Shown: positions 1 through 9,590, numbered from the stretch's first letter. The stretch: 64,000 nt of DNA from an uncultured Methanobrevibacter sp. (GCA_902774685.1 CACYJH010000001.1:1-64000), one strand, 5' to 3'. The notes: generated by a model not told the origin, from the letters alone. Made by a program: numbers and translations.

Positions 1-1
1 A

Positions 2-1327
2 AGGCCAGTTGCTGAAGTGTCACTTGACAAATACCATTTATCTGATAAGCTAATTGAAAGATTGACAAACAGTGCAAGAGGAATCCTCATTTCAGGTTCC
101 CCTGGAGCAGGTAAAAGTACATTTGCACAAGCAATAGCTAAATTTTATGATGAAGAGTTGAACAAAGTCGTAAAGACCATGGAATCTCCAAGAGATTTGC
201 AGGTTGGAGACACAATTACCCAATATGCACCTCTTGAAGGAGACATGGAGAATACTGCAGACATATTGTTATTAGTCAGACCTGACTTTACCATATATGA
301 CGAGCTTAGAAAGAACCATGACTTCAAGATATTTGCAGACATGAGGCTTGCAGGTGTGGGAATGATTGGTGTTGTTCATGCAACAAGACCTATAGATGCA
401 ATTCAAAGGATTGCAAGCAGAGTTGACCTAGGTACAATCCCATCAATCGTAGACACTACAATCTATATTGAAGATGGTGAAATGGAAGAAAGAGACCTTG
501 CAAGACCTGTAATTGAAGTGAGAGACTTTGAAACAGGCACCTTAGTCAATGAGATTTACACTTACGGTGAACAGACCATTGTAATGGATATTGGAATGGT
601 TGAAAAGTCCAAAAAGGCAAAAATGGAAAAGGAGAAGACTCCTGTTCAATTGATTGCTGAACGTGAAATCCTAAGAACCATGAAAAGAATAGCTCCAAAG
701 GCAGCTATTGAAGTGAGCATGGAAAACGACAGAAGAGTGAACATTTACATCACTGAAAAGTACATTCCAAAGATCATTGGAAAAGGAGGCAAAAGAATTG
801 CTGAACTTGAAGAGGATATTGGAATTAGCATGAATGTTGAACCTCTTGAAAAGGCACCTGACAGCTTTGCAGAAAGACTTTCAAAAAGATCCAAGAAATC
901 CAAATCAAAAAAGGACAAGAAAGACAAGCATAAAAAGTCTAAAAAGTCTCAATTGAAAGAGTATAATGATAATTTAGATAATTATGTAATCGATGAAGGC
1001 AAAAAGGATTACAGCAAGGACAATTATTTTGACTTAAGCGAAGAGAGTGAATATGATGAAGAGGATTTTGATGAAGGTGAAACATCAGAATTTTACTACG
1101 AAGTCTTCGAATTGCATCCTGAAATAAGAAAGGACCATCTTGTATTGCCTATCGGCAAAAAATTTGTAGGAAATTCCTTTGACATTCTACTGGAAGACAA
1201 ATATATATTCACTGCAACTGTTGGCAAAAGAGGTTATGTGAAACTTCATAAGAACCTTGACTTGACTGATGAAATCATAGATGGTTTGGATAAGGGATTA
1301 AGGGTCGTTGCGAGAGTCAGAGATTAA
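2..1327 (+). CDS. PIN/KH-domain P-loop ATPase, 5'-truncated by the window edge
   Basis: The reading frame is open from the first bases, so the real start and an expected N-terminal PIN nuclease-like domain lie outside the window. The visible 441 residues begin within a PilT/VirB11-like ATPase: the P-loop GSPGAGKST is at about residues 31-39. A KH RNA-binding module follows, with the GKGG loop in the segment after KYIPKIIG. A lysine-rich linker (KKSKSKKDKKDKHKKSKK) and an acidic stretch precede a small C-terminal beta domain. This order is that of the archaeal PINc/VapC-family ATPases, which are probably nucleic-acid-linked but have no assigned substrate. The GTG at base 17 is internal and not a real start. 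It is followed on the same strand after 47 bases by the isomerase gene. Confidence 0.85.
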   Translation, partial: RPVAEVSLDKYHLSDKLIERLTNSARGILISGSPGAGKSTFAQAIAKFYDEELNKVVKTMESPRDLQVGDTITQYAPLEGDMENTADILLLVRPDFTIYDELRKNHDFKIFADMRLAGVGMIGVVHATRPIDAIQRIASRVDLGTIPSIVDTTIYIEDGEMEERDLARPVIEVRDFETGTLVNEIYTYGEQTIVMDIGMVEKSKKAKMEKEKTPVQLIAEREILRTMKRIAPKAAIEVSMENDRRVNIYITEKYIPKIIGKGGKRIAELEEDIGISMNVEPLEKAPDSFAERLSKRSKKSKSKKDKKDKHKKSKKSQLKEYNDNLDNYVIDEGKKDYSKDNYFDLSEESEYDEEDFDEGETSEFYYEVFELHPEIRKDHLVLPIGKKFVGNSFDILLEDKYIFTATVGKRGYVKLHKNLDLTDEIIDGLDKGLRVVARVRD

Positions 1328-1374
1328 GCATATTACTAACTTTTCCTGATTAGTTTAGAAATAGAGGAGATAAA

Positions 1375-2145
1375 ATGAAAATAGGAGCTTCAATGTTAGC
1401 AACAGAAGACAGAACAATGGAAGAAGCTTTAGAATACTTTGACAACAATAAATACATTGATTATGTTGAAATAGTGCATGATTATCCTTATAGAGAAATC
1501 AATGATGATGCTGAGCTAATAGATCTCATTAACTCATATGACTTGAAATATACAGTTCATGCTCCATTCATTGACATCAATATCGCTTCATTGAATCCGG
1601 CTGCTGCCGATTTTTCAGTGCGGGAAATAGAAAGATCAATCGACCTTGCAAACATGATTGACAGCAATCTTGTTGTTGTTCATCCAGGAATTCTTGGATT
1701 CCATGGAAGAGGAAGGGAAGACTTGGTCTATCAAATATCAGAAGAACATCTTAAAGTCATTGGCGACTATGCTAAAGATCACGGAGTTGATGCCTGCATT
1801 GAAAACTTGCCAAACATTACTGACTTCATGTTCATGGATGTGAATCAACTTAATGATACATTAGTCAAACTTGACCTTCCTATGACTATGGATATAGGTC
1901 ATGCCCATACAAATGGCTTCACTCCAGAGGAAATTTACTTCGACTCAATTAAACACATACATGTGCATGATAATCCTGGCAATGATGACTCACACCTTGC
2001 ATTAGGTGATGGGACTTTTGATGTAAATGGATTCTTTGATGTTTTTACTAAGAAAAAGTATGATGGAATCTACATGTTAGAGTTAATATCTACAGATTTC
2101 GTAGAAAAAAGTTTAGAATATATGAAAAATTTAGGATTGATTTAA
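1375..2145 (+). CDS. sugar phosphate isomerase/epimerase-like TIM barrel protein
   Basis: A 256-residue protein of the xylose isomerase-like/AP endonuclease 2 superfamily. It starts at ATG after GAGGAGATAAA. The metal-site pattern of this family is visible: VHAPF near residue 62, VVHPG near 101, a conserved IENLP near 142, MDIGHAH near 172 and HVHDN near 198 with a late LE (MLELIS). These fit a divalent-metal TIM barrel acting on a sugar or sugar phosphate, or as an endonuclease IV relative. The substrate cannot be read from the sequence. It lies 47 bases after the PIN/KH ATPase and may be co-transcribed with it. The 170 bases after it are almost pure A/T with short duplicated TTATAATAATTACAAAAA runs. 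Confidence 0.75.
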   Translation: MKIGASMLATEDRTMEEALEYFDNNKYIDYVEIVHDYPYREINDDAELIDLINSYDLKYTVHAPFIDINIASLNPAAADFSVREIERSIDLANMIDSNLVVVHPGILGFHGRGREDLVYQISEEHLKVIGDYAKDHGVDACIENLPNITDFMFMDVNQLNDTLVKLDLPMTMDIGHAHTNGFTPEEIYFDSIKHIHVHDNPGNDDSHLALGDGTFDVNGFFDVFTKKKYDGIYMLELISTDFVEKSLEYMKNLGLI

Positions 2146-2316
2146 AAATACTTAAAAAAATTAATTATACAAATTAGCATATATGAAAAATAAGAAAATA
2201 AATTATATTAGAATTTTATTAGAATTATTTAGAAATATATTAGAATTATAATAATTACAAAAAATTATAATAATTACAAAAATTACAAAAATAGATAAAA
2301 CAAAAAAGGTTAGAAT

Positions 2317-3618
2317 ATGTGGAATGAAGAAATAGAATGCATGTCAAGAGAAGACATTTTTGAACTTCAATTGAAGAAGTTGCAGGCTACTGTAAAAAGG
2401 GCTTTTGACAAGATTCCATTTTACAATGAAAAGTATACCAATGCAAATGTTTTCCCTGAAGACATAGAAACCTTAAAGGATATTGAAAAGCTACCATTCC
2501 TTACTAAAGATGATTTAAGAGCATGTTATCCATTTGGAATGTTTGCAGTTGATAAAAAGGAAATCATAGAGGTTCATTCCTCTTCTGGAACTACTGGAAA
2601 ACCTGTAGTGAGCGGATACACCCAAAAAGACATTGACAATTGGGGTGAAATCGTAGCAAGAGGACTTACCATGATGGGCCTTGACAGTGATGACATTATC
2701 CAAAACACACATGGTTACGGTCTCTTTACTGGAGGATTCGGTGTTCACTATGGAGCTCACAGATTAGGGGCAACAATCATCCCTATTTCTACTGGACAAA
2801 CAAGAAGACAAGTTGAAATCATGGCCGACTTTGGAAGTACCTGCCTTATCTTTACTCCATCCTATGGTATCTACTTAGGAGAAGTTGCTAAGGAAGAGGG
2901 AATAGATTTCGATGAAATAGGCCTTAAGGCTATAGGTTTCGGAGCTGAAATGTGGACAGCTGAAATGAGAGACAGAATCGAAGAGACATTTAAGACCAAA
3001 GCTTATAACATTTATGGCCTTACAGAATTGATGGGTCCAGGTATTGGTATGGAATGCTGTGCACAGAACGGCTTGCACATTGCTGAAGATTTCTTCTATC
3101 CTGAAATCATTGATCCTAAAACTGGAATCACATTACCTGAAGGCACTCACGGTGAATTGGTATTGACTAACCTTGAAAGAGAAAGCATGCCTGTAATCAG
3201 ATTCAGAACCAAGGACCTCACTGCACTTCACTATGACACTTGCGAATGTGGCAGAACCCTTGCAAGAATGGAAAGGATTACCGGCAGATCAGATGACATG
3301 ATTAAAGTGAAAGGAGTTGCTGTATTCCCATCACAAATCGAAAAGGCACTTCTTAAGGTCAGTGACATCGAGCCTCACTATCAAATCATCGTTACAAGAC
3401 CAGACATAATGGATGAAATTGAAATTAAAGTAGAAGCTTCTGAAGCTCTCTTCTCAGATGACATCAAAGAGATGATGGGTGTGAAACGTAAAATCGGCGA
3501 ATACATTCAAAATGAGATTGGAATTGCAGTAAATGTTAGTTTAGTAGCACCTAAGAGCATTCCAAGAAGCACAAAAGGTAAAATACAAAGAGTAATTGAT
3601 AAACGTAATTTACATTAA
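2317..3618 (+). CDS. phenylacetate-CoA ligase / coenzyme F390 synthetase family protein
   Basis: A 433-residue member of the PaaK branch of adenylate-forming ligases. The phosphate-binding motif SSSGTTGKP lies at about residues 88-96, the YGLTE motif is near residue 233, and the C-terminal lid contains the KGVAVFP motif and the catalytic lysine region STKGKIQR. Two cysteine pairs (ECC; CECG) resemble the metal-binding cysteines of archaeal PaaK proteins. Family members activate aryl acids to aryl-CoA; in Methanothermobacter related proteins are called coenzyme F390 synthetases, which adenylylate F420. The start is ATG after AAGGTTAGAAT. An ACT-domain gene follows 16 bases later, a frequent pairing in methanogens, suggesting control by an aromatic amino acid. 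Aryl-CoA ligase and F390 synthetase cannot be separated from sequence alone. Confidence 0.8.
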   Translation: MWNEEIECMSREDIFELQLKKLQATVKRAFDKIPFYNEKYTNANVFPEDIETLKDIEKLPFLTKDDLRACYPFGMFAVDKKEIIEVHSSSGTTGKPVVSGYTQKDIDNWGEIVARGLTMMGLDSDDIIQNTHGYGLFTGGFGVHYGAHRLGATIIPISTGQTRRQVEIMADFGSTCLIFTPSYGIYLGEVAKEEGIDFDEIGLKAIGFGAEMWTAEMRDRIEETFKTKAYNIYGLTELMGPGIGMECCAQNGLHIAEDFFYPEIIDPKTGITLPEGTHGELVLTNLERESMPVIRFRTKDLTALHYDTCECGRTLARMERITGRSDDMIKVKGVAVFPSQIEKALLKVSDIEPHYQIIVTRPDIMDEIEIKVEASEALFSDDIKEMMGVKRKIGEYIQNEIGIAVNVSLVAPKSIPRSTKGKIQRVIDKRNLH

Positions 3619-3634
3619 ATAGGGGAAGATAATA

Positions 3635-4069
3635 ATGTATAAAATAACACAATTATCCATATTTTTAGAAAATAAAATAGGAAAATTATATCATGTTTTA
3701 GACTTACTTGCTAAAAATGACATTAACATAAGGGCTTTGTTTTTGGCAGACACTACAGAATTCGGAATTTTAAGATTGGTTGTTCAAGATCCTCTAAAAG
3801 CAAAGGAAATCTTAGAAAGCAATGATTATATTGTTAAAAACACACCAATAATTGGAGCTGAACTTGATGACACTCCAGGAGGACTTTCTTCCATTTTAAA
3901 AATCTTGAAAGATGAAGGAATAGACCTTGAATATCTCTATGCATTTACTCATGAAAAATCTGAAAAAGCTATTTTATTATTGCAATCCAAGGATTTAAAT
4001 GAATTGATCTCTATTTTAAATGCATATAAGGTACCTTTAGTACCTGCAGAAGAAGTTTATAATTTATAA
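3635..4069 (+). CDS. tandem ACT-domain amino-acid-binding protein
   Basis: A 144-residue protein made of two ACT domains, about residues 3-70 and 72-140. Both show the beta-alpha-beta opening typical of the family (ITQLSIFLENKIGKL in the first; PGGLSSILKIL in the second). It starts at ATG behind GGGGAAGATAATA, 16 bases after the PaaK-type ligase, so the two are almost certainly co-transcribed. ACT domains bind amino acids and regulate enzymes. The likely role, inferred from the pairing, is to sense an aromatic amino acid or arylacetate status for the ligase. It is convergent with malate dehydrogenase, with an AT-rich 95-base gap that carries a T-run. Confidence 0.85.
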   Translation: MYKITQLSIFLENKIGKLYHVLDLLAKNDINIRALFLADTTEFGILRLVVQDPLKAKEILESNDYIVKNTPIIGAELDDTPGGLSSILKILKDEGIDLEYLYAFTHEKSEKAILLLQSKDLNELISILNAYKVPLVPAEEVYNL

Positions 4070-4164
4070 CAAATTATAAACTCTATTTTCTTTTTTTTTA
4101 TTAAATTAAAAATTATTTTAAAAATAAATACTCTCTTTTTAAAAAATTAAAAAAAATTAAAAAA

Positions 4165-5121
4165 TTAATTTTCTTCTTTAAGGCTTTCTCTTACTTCATC
4201 TGTTAATTTCCTAATTTCTTCAGCAGCATTTTGGAACTTTTTGGTCTCATAATCATTCATATGAATAGGAACAATCATTGCATTACCCTTTTTGGATAAA
4301 ACAGAAGGAACACCTAATGAAACTCCTTTGACACCTGCAATTTCACCATCCAAATATAAGCTTACAGTCAATATCTTATGGGAATTTGTAATGAGTGTAA
4401 TAATCAAGTTGGAAATAGCATATGCAGGACCATACTCAGTAGCTCCCTTCTTTGAAATGATAGTGTTTCCTGCATTTCTAAGGGTCTGAATGATCTCCTT
4501 GATGTCCAATTCCACCTCCCTAATAAAGTATTTCAAAGGAATACCACCAATGGTGGTTGAACTTAAAAGAGGAACCATATTGTCTCCATGCTCACCAATA
4601 ACCCTTGTATGGATTTCACTGCTGTTTATGTTCAATCGTCTTGCAAAGTAATTTTTAAGTCTTAAGGAATCCAAGTGGTTTCCTACACCAATGACCTTAT
4701 CCCTATCGAAACCTGAAGCGTCTAAAGCGATAGTGGTCATTACATCCACAGGATTTGTAGCAATCAAAATAATGGCATCTGGTGCATGAATGGATATCTG
4801 CTTAGCATAATTGGAAACTATTTTAGCATTTTCAAAGGCCAAATCCCTTCTGCTCATACCCTCATGTCTTGGAGCACCTGCAGAAATCAATACAATATGG
4901 GAATCTGCAAGATCTTCATAATTGCATGATGGGGTGAGCAAACAATCAATATCCTCAGCAGCCAATGCATCATACATGTCATAGCTTTGCCCCTTTGCCT
5001 TGTCAATACTTTCAGGTCTTGCAAACAATACAACTTCACTTATTGTATCCGCTCTAGCCAATTTGAAAGTGACGTTTTTACCTATTACACCAGTTGAACC
5101 CATTACACTTACCTTTACCAT
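4165..5121 (-). CDS. mdh: malate dehydrogenase (archaeal LDH/MDH family)
   Basis: A 318-residue NAD(P)-dependent dehydrogenase that interconverts malate and oxaloacetate. The Rossmann motif GSTGVIGKN is at about residues 7-15, the active-site loop shows SRRDLAFENA, the NPVDVMT motif follows, and the catalytic histidine is in IGEHGDNMVPLLS. The sequence closely follows Methanocaldococcus MJ0490-type enzymes, some of which also accept related 2-hydroxy acids. The start was placed at ATG 5121 because AAGGAGG stands six bases upstream; a longer frame to 5142 includes that ribosome binding site and is unlikely. In methanogens the enzyme serves the partial reductive TCA branch. Confidence 0.92.
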   Translation of the reverse strand: MVKVSVMGSTGVIGKNVTFKLARADTISEVVLFARPESIDKAKGQSYDMYDALAAEDIDCLLTPSCNYEDLADSHIVLISAGAPRHEGMSRRDLAFENAKIVSNYAKQISIHAPDAIILIATNPVDVMTTIALDASGFDRDKVIGVGNHLDSLRLKNYFARRLNINSSEIHTRVIGEHGDNMVPLLSSTTIGGIPLKYFIREVELDIKEIIQTLRNAGNTIISKKGATEYGPAYAISNLIITLITNSHKILTVSLYLDGEIAGVKGVSLGVPSVLSKKGNAMIVPIHMNDYETKKFQNAAEEIRKLTDEVRESLKEEN

Positions 5122-5310
5122 TTTTTGCCTCCTTAATATCAATTTTGATTAAAATAATGAATCACTTAATATAGTTATATTATTTTATTACTAATAAAAA
5201 TAGTTTACTAAAAATAAAACAAAATAAAATTTTAAATGAATGTAAAAATAGAGTTTTTAAAACTTAAGGATAAGAATTCTTTAAATAAAAAAAGAAAGAA
5301 TAGATTAAAT

Positions 5311-5808
5311 CTATTCTTCACCGCCACGACCAGCGAACTCTTCATTGAGTTTGTATAATAAAGAGTTGTCGTCGCCAGCTAATTTGAGTTTAGCTAAGTT
5401 TTCCATAGCATTTTCTTCTTCTTCAACTTGTTCTTCTACGAACCATTGCAAGAAGTTGTTGGTTGCATGGTCTTTTTCTTCAATAGCTAAGTCAACTAAA
5501 TCATTGATTAAGCCGGTAACCATTTGTTCGTGGGATAAAACATGTTCGAATGCTGCAAGTGGAGATTCCCATTCAGTTTGTGGAGCTTCAATTGCAGTAA
5601 GGGTTACGCTTGCCCCTCTTCTAATGATGTAATCATAGAATTTCATTCCATGTTCTAATTCTTCTGCAGCTTGTACTCTCATCCAGTTAGCAAATCCTGC
5701 TAAGTCAATGTCTTCAAAGTATGCTGCCATAGATAAGTATAAGTATCCAGAATATACTTCTGCGTTTAATTGAGCATTTAATGCTGCTTCCATTTTTTCA
5801 TTTACCAT
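5311..5808 (-). CDS. ftn: ferritin
   Basis: A 165-residue four-helix ferritin. The ferroxidase residues are visible: Glu in [10 protein letters not shown], the EELEHGMKF pair in helix B, and the later [10 protein letters not shown] segment in helix D. Ferritins assemble as 24-mers, oxidise Fe(II) and store the mineral. The start is ATG behind TTGAGGTTTTTATT. Two rubredoxin genes lie immediately upstream in sequence order on the same strand, so the cluster joins iron storage with small iron electron carriers, a combination typical of oxygen or peroxide defence in anaerobes. Length is usual for prokaryotic non-haem ferritin. Confidence 0.95.
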   Translation of the reverse strand: MVNEKMEAALNAQLNAEVYSGYLYLSMAAYFEDIDLAGFANWMRVQAAEELEHGMKFYDYIIRRGASVTLTAIEAPQTEWESPLAAFEHVLSHEQMVTGLINDLVDLAIEEKDHATNNFLQWFVEEQVEEEENAMENLAKLKLAGDDNSLLYKLNEEFAGRGGEE

Positions 5809-5832
5809 AATAAAAACCTCAAAACGTTAAAT

Positions 5833-5988
5833 TTATTCATCTACAAAATCTTCTTTTGCTGCACCGCATAATGGGCAAGTCCAGTCATCTGGTAAGTCTT
5901 CAAAAGCAGTTCCTGCTTCAATACCATTGTCAGGATCACCAGCTTCAGGGTCATAAGTGTATCCGCAGATGTCACATACCATAGCCAT
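5833..5988 (-). CDS. rubredoxin (first of two)
   Basis: A 51-residue rubredoxin. Translation from ATG 5988 gives two CxxCG-type iron-binding knuckles, CDICGY near residues 5-10 and CPLCGA near 38-43, with the conserved DDWTC and acidic middle ([10 protein letters not shown]). The single iron is bound by the four cysteines, and the protein carries electrons to rubrerythrin-, flavodiiron- or desulfoferrodoxin-type oxygen defence enzymes in anaerobes. The ribosome binding site is GAAGGTGA. It ends 24 bases before the ferritin start and probably shares its transcript. Confidence 0.95.
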   Translation of the reverse strand: MAMVCDICGYTYDPEAGDPDNGIEAGTAFEDLPDDWTCPLCGAAKEDFVDE

Positions 5989-6078
5989 ATTTTCACCTTC
6001 AATATTTAAAAAGATTTATCTTACATACTATAAAATAATAAATTTTAAAAAAATTTAATAAAATTTAAAAATTTAAAT

Positions 6079-6237
6079 TTATAATGCTTTAAACATATTT
6101 TTTACAGCACCGCATAAAGGGCATCTGAAATCATCTGGTACGTCTTCCCAAGCAGTACCTGCAGCGACGTTTCTTCTGGATTCACCTTTTTCAGTGTCAA
6201 ATATGTATCCACAAACAGTACATTTGTATTCTGCCAT
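6079..6237 (-). CDS. rubredoxin-like protein (second of two)
   Basis: A 52-residue protein with two rubredoxin knuckles, CTVCGY near residues 6-11 and CPLCGA near 39-44, and DDFRC before the second knuckle. It differs from its neighbour in having a more basic middle (KGESRRNVAAG) and a basic C-terminus, so the pair are diverged paralogues and not recent copies. ATG 6237 is preceded by TTGGAGGTTAA, a strong ribosome binding site. It is separated from the first rubredoxin by 90 AT-rich bases, enough for a separate promoter. Confidence 0.93.
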   Translation of the reverse strand: MAEYKCTVCGYIFDTEKGESRRNVAAGTAWEDVPDDFRCPLCGAVKNMFKAL

Positions 6238-6337
6238 GATTTAACCTCCAATAATAATTAATAATATTTATAATTTTAATGATATATAAAATGTTTTATT
6301 TTATTACAACTTCTTCAAAAAATAGCGAAAAGTAATA

Positions 6338-6748
6338 TTATTTAACTAAAATTACAGGAACTTTAGAGACTTTTAAAGCATTTAGAGCTACACTTCCAAT
6401 TTTAGCATAATCAATATTCTCTTGTTTGTCCATAGACTTTCCAAAAGCTCCGAATACAGCAATGTCTGGATTGATTTTTCTAATCATAGTAGCCATATCC
6501 TGGATTGGGTCTGCAGTGATGATATGTTCCACTACAACAACATCATTTTCTTTTCCTTTCGCTGTAATGTCATCCAAGACTGCTCCACCGGCATCATCCA
6601 AATCATCATATGAAAAGTCCAATGCAAAATCCATAACATATAATGCAGAAATCTTTGCACCATATTTGCTTGCTAAATCAATAGCTAAGTCCACAGCCTT
6701 GTCTCCACATTTGGAACCATCACTAGCCACTAAAATATTCTTAAACAT
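6338..6748 (-). CDS. universal stress protein A family
   Basis: A 136-residue UspA-fold protein. It opens with FKNILVASDGSKCGDKAVD, the usual strand plus Asp, and has a Rossmann-like alternation. The classical ATP-binding signature GxxGx9GSVA is partly kept near the C-terminus as GAFGKSMD...AKIGSVALNALK, so nucleotide binding is plausible. The function of individual archaeal Usp proteins is unknown. It stands alone between the rubredoxins and AtwA, all on the minus strand. Confidence 0.88.
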   Translation of the reverse strand: MFKNILVASDGSKCGDKAVDLAIDLASKYGAKISALYVMDFALDFSYDDLDDAGGAVLDDITAKGKENDVVVVEHIITADPIQDMATMIRKINPDIAVFGAFGKSMDKQENIDYAKIGSVALNALKVSKVPVILVK

Positions 6749-6856
6749 GTTATCATCTTGAAATAGAAAAATAATTATTCTAAATTAAATTAAATAAAAG
6801 TCTTAATAAAAAAATAAAAAAATGACGAAATAAATAAATAAAATAAAATAAAGTGA

Positions 6857-8578
6857 TTACATCAAGTAATCAGCTTTACAGAATCCAATAAAGTCATCAA
6901 CTAACCTATCAACATCTTTAGTGTCATCTTTGAGAAGACCTTGGTCAATGAAGATGGCTCTGTTACTTAATTCCCTTATGAAGTCTGTATTGTGTGAAAC
7001 CATTACAATGGTGGTTCCAAACTCCTTGCAGATTCTCTTAAGTGAGTTGGTTACTGTTCTTAAGGTTTTTGGATCCAAGTCTCCAAACGGTTCATCAAGC
7101 AATAGGATATCAGGTTTGGATACAAGCACAAGTGCAAGCATAGCCCTTACCTTTTGACCACCAGACAATTCAAAGGATCTTCTTCCTAAAATGTCTAAAG
7201 GCAAGTCAAGAGCTTCAAACAAGTCTGCAACCTGTTCAGCAATTTCAGTTTCTGGGAATTTAGGGAACAATTCATCTAAAATGCTTGGTTCAAGTCCAAC
7301 TTGCTCAAGACGAGCTTTAGCTTCCCTTTCAGGAAGGTCTGTCAATTGATACAATGCATCAAGCAATATGTCTGGCAATCCTTCTTCCTTAGCCCTTTCT
7401 TTTGCTTCCTGAACCATATCAAATCTCTTATAACCTAATTTCTTAGCCAATTGGCTTTGAACGGTAGCCCAATAGACCAATGCAAATTCCTGATGCATGA
7501 AACCTATGTTTCTTCTAACTTCCATTCTGTCAAGACTTGCTTTTCTTATGTCCACCCATTTGGTTACATTTTCTCCATCCTCTTCTTTTTCAAGCTTGAA
7601 TAATACATCTCCACTGTCAGGTACATCCATACCCCCTAACATACGAAGAAGAATTGTCTTACCTGCCCCACTTGGACCTACTAGTGATAGGATGTCTCCT
7701 CTTTTTACTTCAAAGCTGATGTCCTTCATATGCAAAACATCTTTACCCTTAAGCAAATAGAACCTTTTATCCAAATCACATGCTTTAATCAAGGTTTCAT
7801 CTGTAGATTCAAGCTCAATGTCAACAGGGTCTTCAATGTCAGATAGGAACTCATCGATGATTTCATCAACATCTCCCTCTTTAGCTATTTCACCATCTTC
7901 CAAAAGGATTACCCTTTCAGCTAAGAACTTATGAATCTCAGGCAAGTGTGATACCAAAACAATAGTAATGTTTAATTCTTCATTGATCTTTTTAACAGCA
8001 TTCAATATTTCCTGTTTGGTTTTAGGACATGCCATTGTAGCAGGTTCATCAAGAAGCATCACTTTAGGCTTTTTAGCAAGCTGTCTTGCCATGATAAGTC
8101 TTTGCTTTTCACCACCACTCAATACAGAAGCCAAGTGGCCTGACTTTTCCTTAAGGCCTACAAGTTCCAATAGTTCATAAGCTTCCTTGTCAAATTGGTC
8201 ATGAGCCAATTCAAAGTCAGTTCCTGCTTCATCACCGTATTTTGCACCGTATAGCTTTCTAACAACATTGTCAAGAACAGTTTCAGGCCAAATACCGAAA
8301 GACCTTTGCAAGTGAATTGCAGTTTCCTTTTTGACTTGATTAAAATAAAATTGAGAGGAATCCGGCTTTAAGGTGTATCTTTCTACTCTAACTTCACCTT
8401 CATCAAATTTTTCAACCCCTCTTAATATTCTTAAAAGAGTTGTTTTACCGGAACCGCTTGTACCTAAAATACCTACGATTTCTCCTTCTTTAACTTCAAG
8501 ATTAATGTTATTTAGGGCTTTCACTTCTTCCCCATTATCTAATTTATATGATTTAGAAAGGTTTTTAATACTTATCAT
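6857..8578 (-). CDS. atwA: methyl-coenzyme M reductase activation component A2 (double ABC ATPase)
   Basis: A 573-residue soluble protein with two ABC ATPase domains and no membrane segment. Domain 1 has Walker A GTSGSGKTT near residue 38 and the signature LSGGEKQRL. Domain 2 has Walker A GPSGAGKTI near residue 304, the signature LSGGQKVRA and Walker B DILLLDEPFGD. The second domain carries a helical insertion of roughly 100 residues between its Q-loop and signature, typical of component A2. The family provides the ATP-dependent step in reductive activation of the F430 nickel of methyl-CoM reductase, so it is cytoplasmic and essential for methanogenesis. It is apparently monocistronic, and the AT-rich 290 bases upstream are shared with the divergent DUF447 gene. 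Confidence 0.93.
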   Translation of the reverse strand: MISIKNLSKSYKLDNGEEVKALNNINLEVKEGEIVGILGTSGSGKTTLLRILRGVEKFDEGEVRVERYTLKPDSSQFYFNQVKKETAIHLQRSFGIWPETVLDNVVRKLYGAKYGDEAGTDFELAHDQFDKEAYELLELVGLKEKSGHLASVLSGGEKQRLIMARQLAKKPKVMLLDEPATMACPKTKQEILNAVKKINEELNITIVLVSHLPEIHKFLAERVILLEDGEIAKEGDVDEIIDEFLSDIEDPVDIELESTDETLIKACDLDKRFYLLKGKDVLHMKDISFEVKRGDILSLVGPSGAGKTILLRMLGGMDVPDSGDVLFKLEKEEDGENVTKWVDIRKASLDRMEVRRNIGFMHQEFALVYWATVQSQLAKKLGYKRFDMVQEAKERAKEEGLPDILLDALYQLTDLPEREAKARLEQVGLEPSILDELFPKFPETEIAEQVADLFEALDLPLDILGRRSFELSGGQKVRAMLALVLVSKPDILLLDEPFGDLDPKTLRTVTNSLKRICKEFGTTIVMVSHNTDFIRELSNRAIFIDQGLLKDDTKDVDRLVDDFIGFCKADYLM

Positions 8579-8869
8579 TATACCACAATTTGAATTTTTA
8601 AATGATTATTTTATTAATTAGAATAACTAATTTAATAATTTTAATCTAATAATTTTAATTAATTTTTAAAATTAATTTTATTAATTTAAATATTATTAAA
8701 ATATTTATACATTATATAATATTAAATTACCTATATTTAAAACCTTTTCAAATAATTTTTTATAAAAAATCTAAAATAATTAAATATAAAAATTAATATT
8801 TATAAAATATCCAATAATAGAATAAAAAGAAACAAATTTTGTTTAAATTAATTAAATAGGAGATAAAAT
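8579..8869. promoter_or_regulatory. divergent promoter region of atwA and the DUF447 gene
   Basis: About 290 bases of almost pure A/T between two divergent genes. Several TTATATAA-type runs around 8710-8725 and 8790-8815 could be archaeal TATA boxes, but they cannot be assigned to one start. No hairpin or repeat stands out. Confidence 0.4.
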
Positions 8870-9508
8870 ATGTCATTTAGTTTAGAAAGCATCGGAATAA
8901 AGGCTGGAGGAAAATATGAAACAATCTACACCACCATGAACAAGGCAGGTGAAATGGATGCAGCACCAATTGGACTCAAATGTGTAGATGATTATGCAGT
9001 TCTTGCCCGTATTTTTGAAGGAAGCAAAACATTGGAAAACATTAAGGAAACAGGAATTTTTGTTGTGAACATAACAAGTGATCCAAGTGTATTTGCACGT
9101 TCATTATATGGCAATCTAGATCCTGACGAGTTTGTTAAGGATGATGACATAGCATATATGAAAAATGCTGACGCTTACTTCATTGCACTTGTAAAATCAA
9201 TTGAAGACAAGGAAATAGGAAAGGACCATGTGAATGATGGAGCTAAATTCAGCATAGTCAATGCAGAATCCATAAAGATCATAATCAATAAGCCTGGCAC
9301 AAAAGCTCTAAATAGGGGAATATTCGCATTTTTGGAATCTCTTGTCGACTATTCAAGAATTGATATAATCGATGATGAGAAAAAGGACGAATACATCAAG
9401 AAATTCAAGGAAAATGAGAGACTAATTGATGTAGTTGCAGAGGATGATGTGAAAGAGGCAATGAAAGACTTAAAGGAAAGGCTGATTGAAAAAGGAGTTG
9501 AGTTATAA
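8870..9508 (+). CDS. DUF447 family protein (flavin-reductase-like split barrel)
   Basis: A 212-residue protein of the archaeal DUF447 family. The N-terminal half (GIKAGGKYETIYTTMN, DAAPIGLKC, then the NITSDPSVFARSLYGNL segment) matches the FMN-binding split-barrel fold, and the C-terminal half is helical and charged. The family is common in methanogens, with no assigned reaction; flavin binding is a family-level expectation. ATG 8870 is preceded by AGGAGATAAAAT. The gene is divergent from atwA. Confidence 0.8.
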   Translation: MSFSLESIGIKAGGKYETIYTTMNKAGEMDAAPIGLKCVDDYAVLARIFEGSKTLENIKETGIFVVNITSDPSVFARSLYGNLDPDEFVKDDDIAYMKNADAYFIALVKSIEDKEIGKDHVNDGAKFSIVNAESIKIIINKPGTKALNRGIFAFLESLVDYSRIDIIDDEKKDEYIKKFKENERLIDVVAEDDVKEAMKDLKERLIEKGVEL

Positions 9509-9590
9509 TTTAATTTCTATAATTGAAAAATTACGAAATTAAAGCAATTTTGAACTTTAAATAAACTTAATTCTTTCATAATGGATAAGA

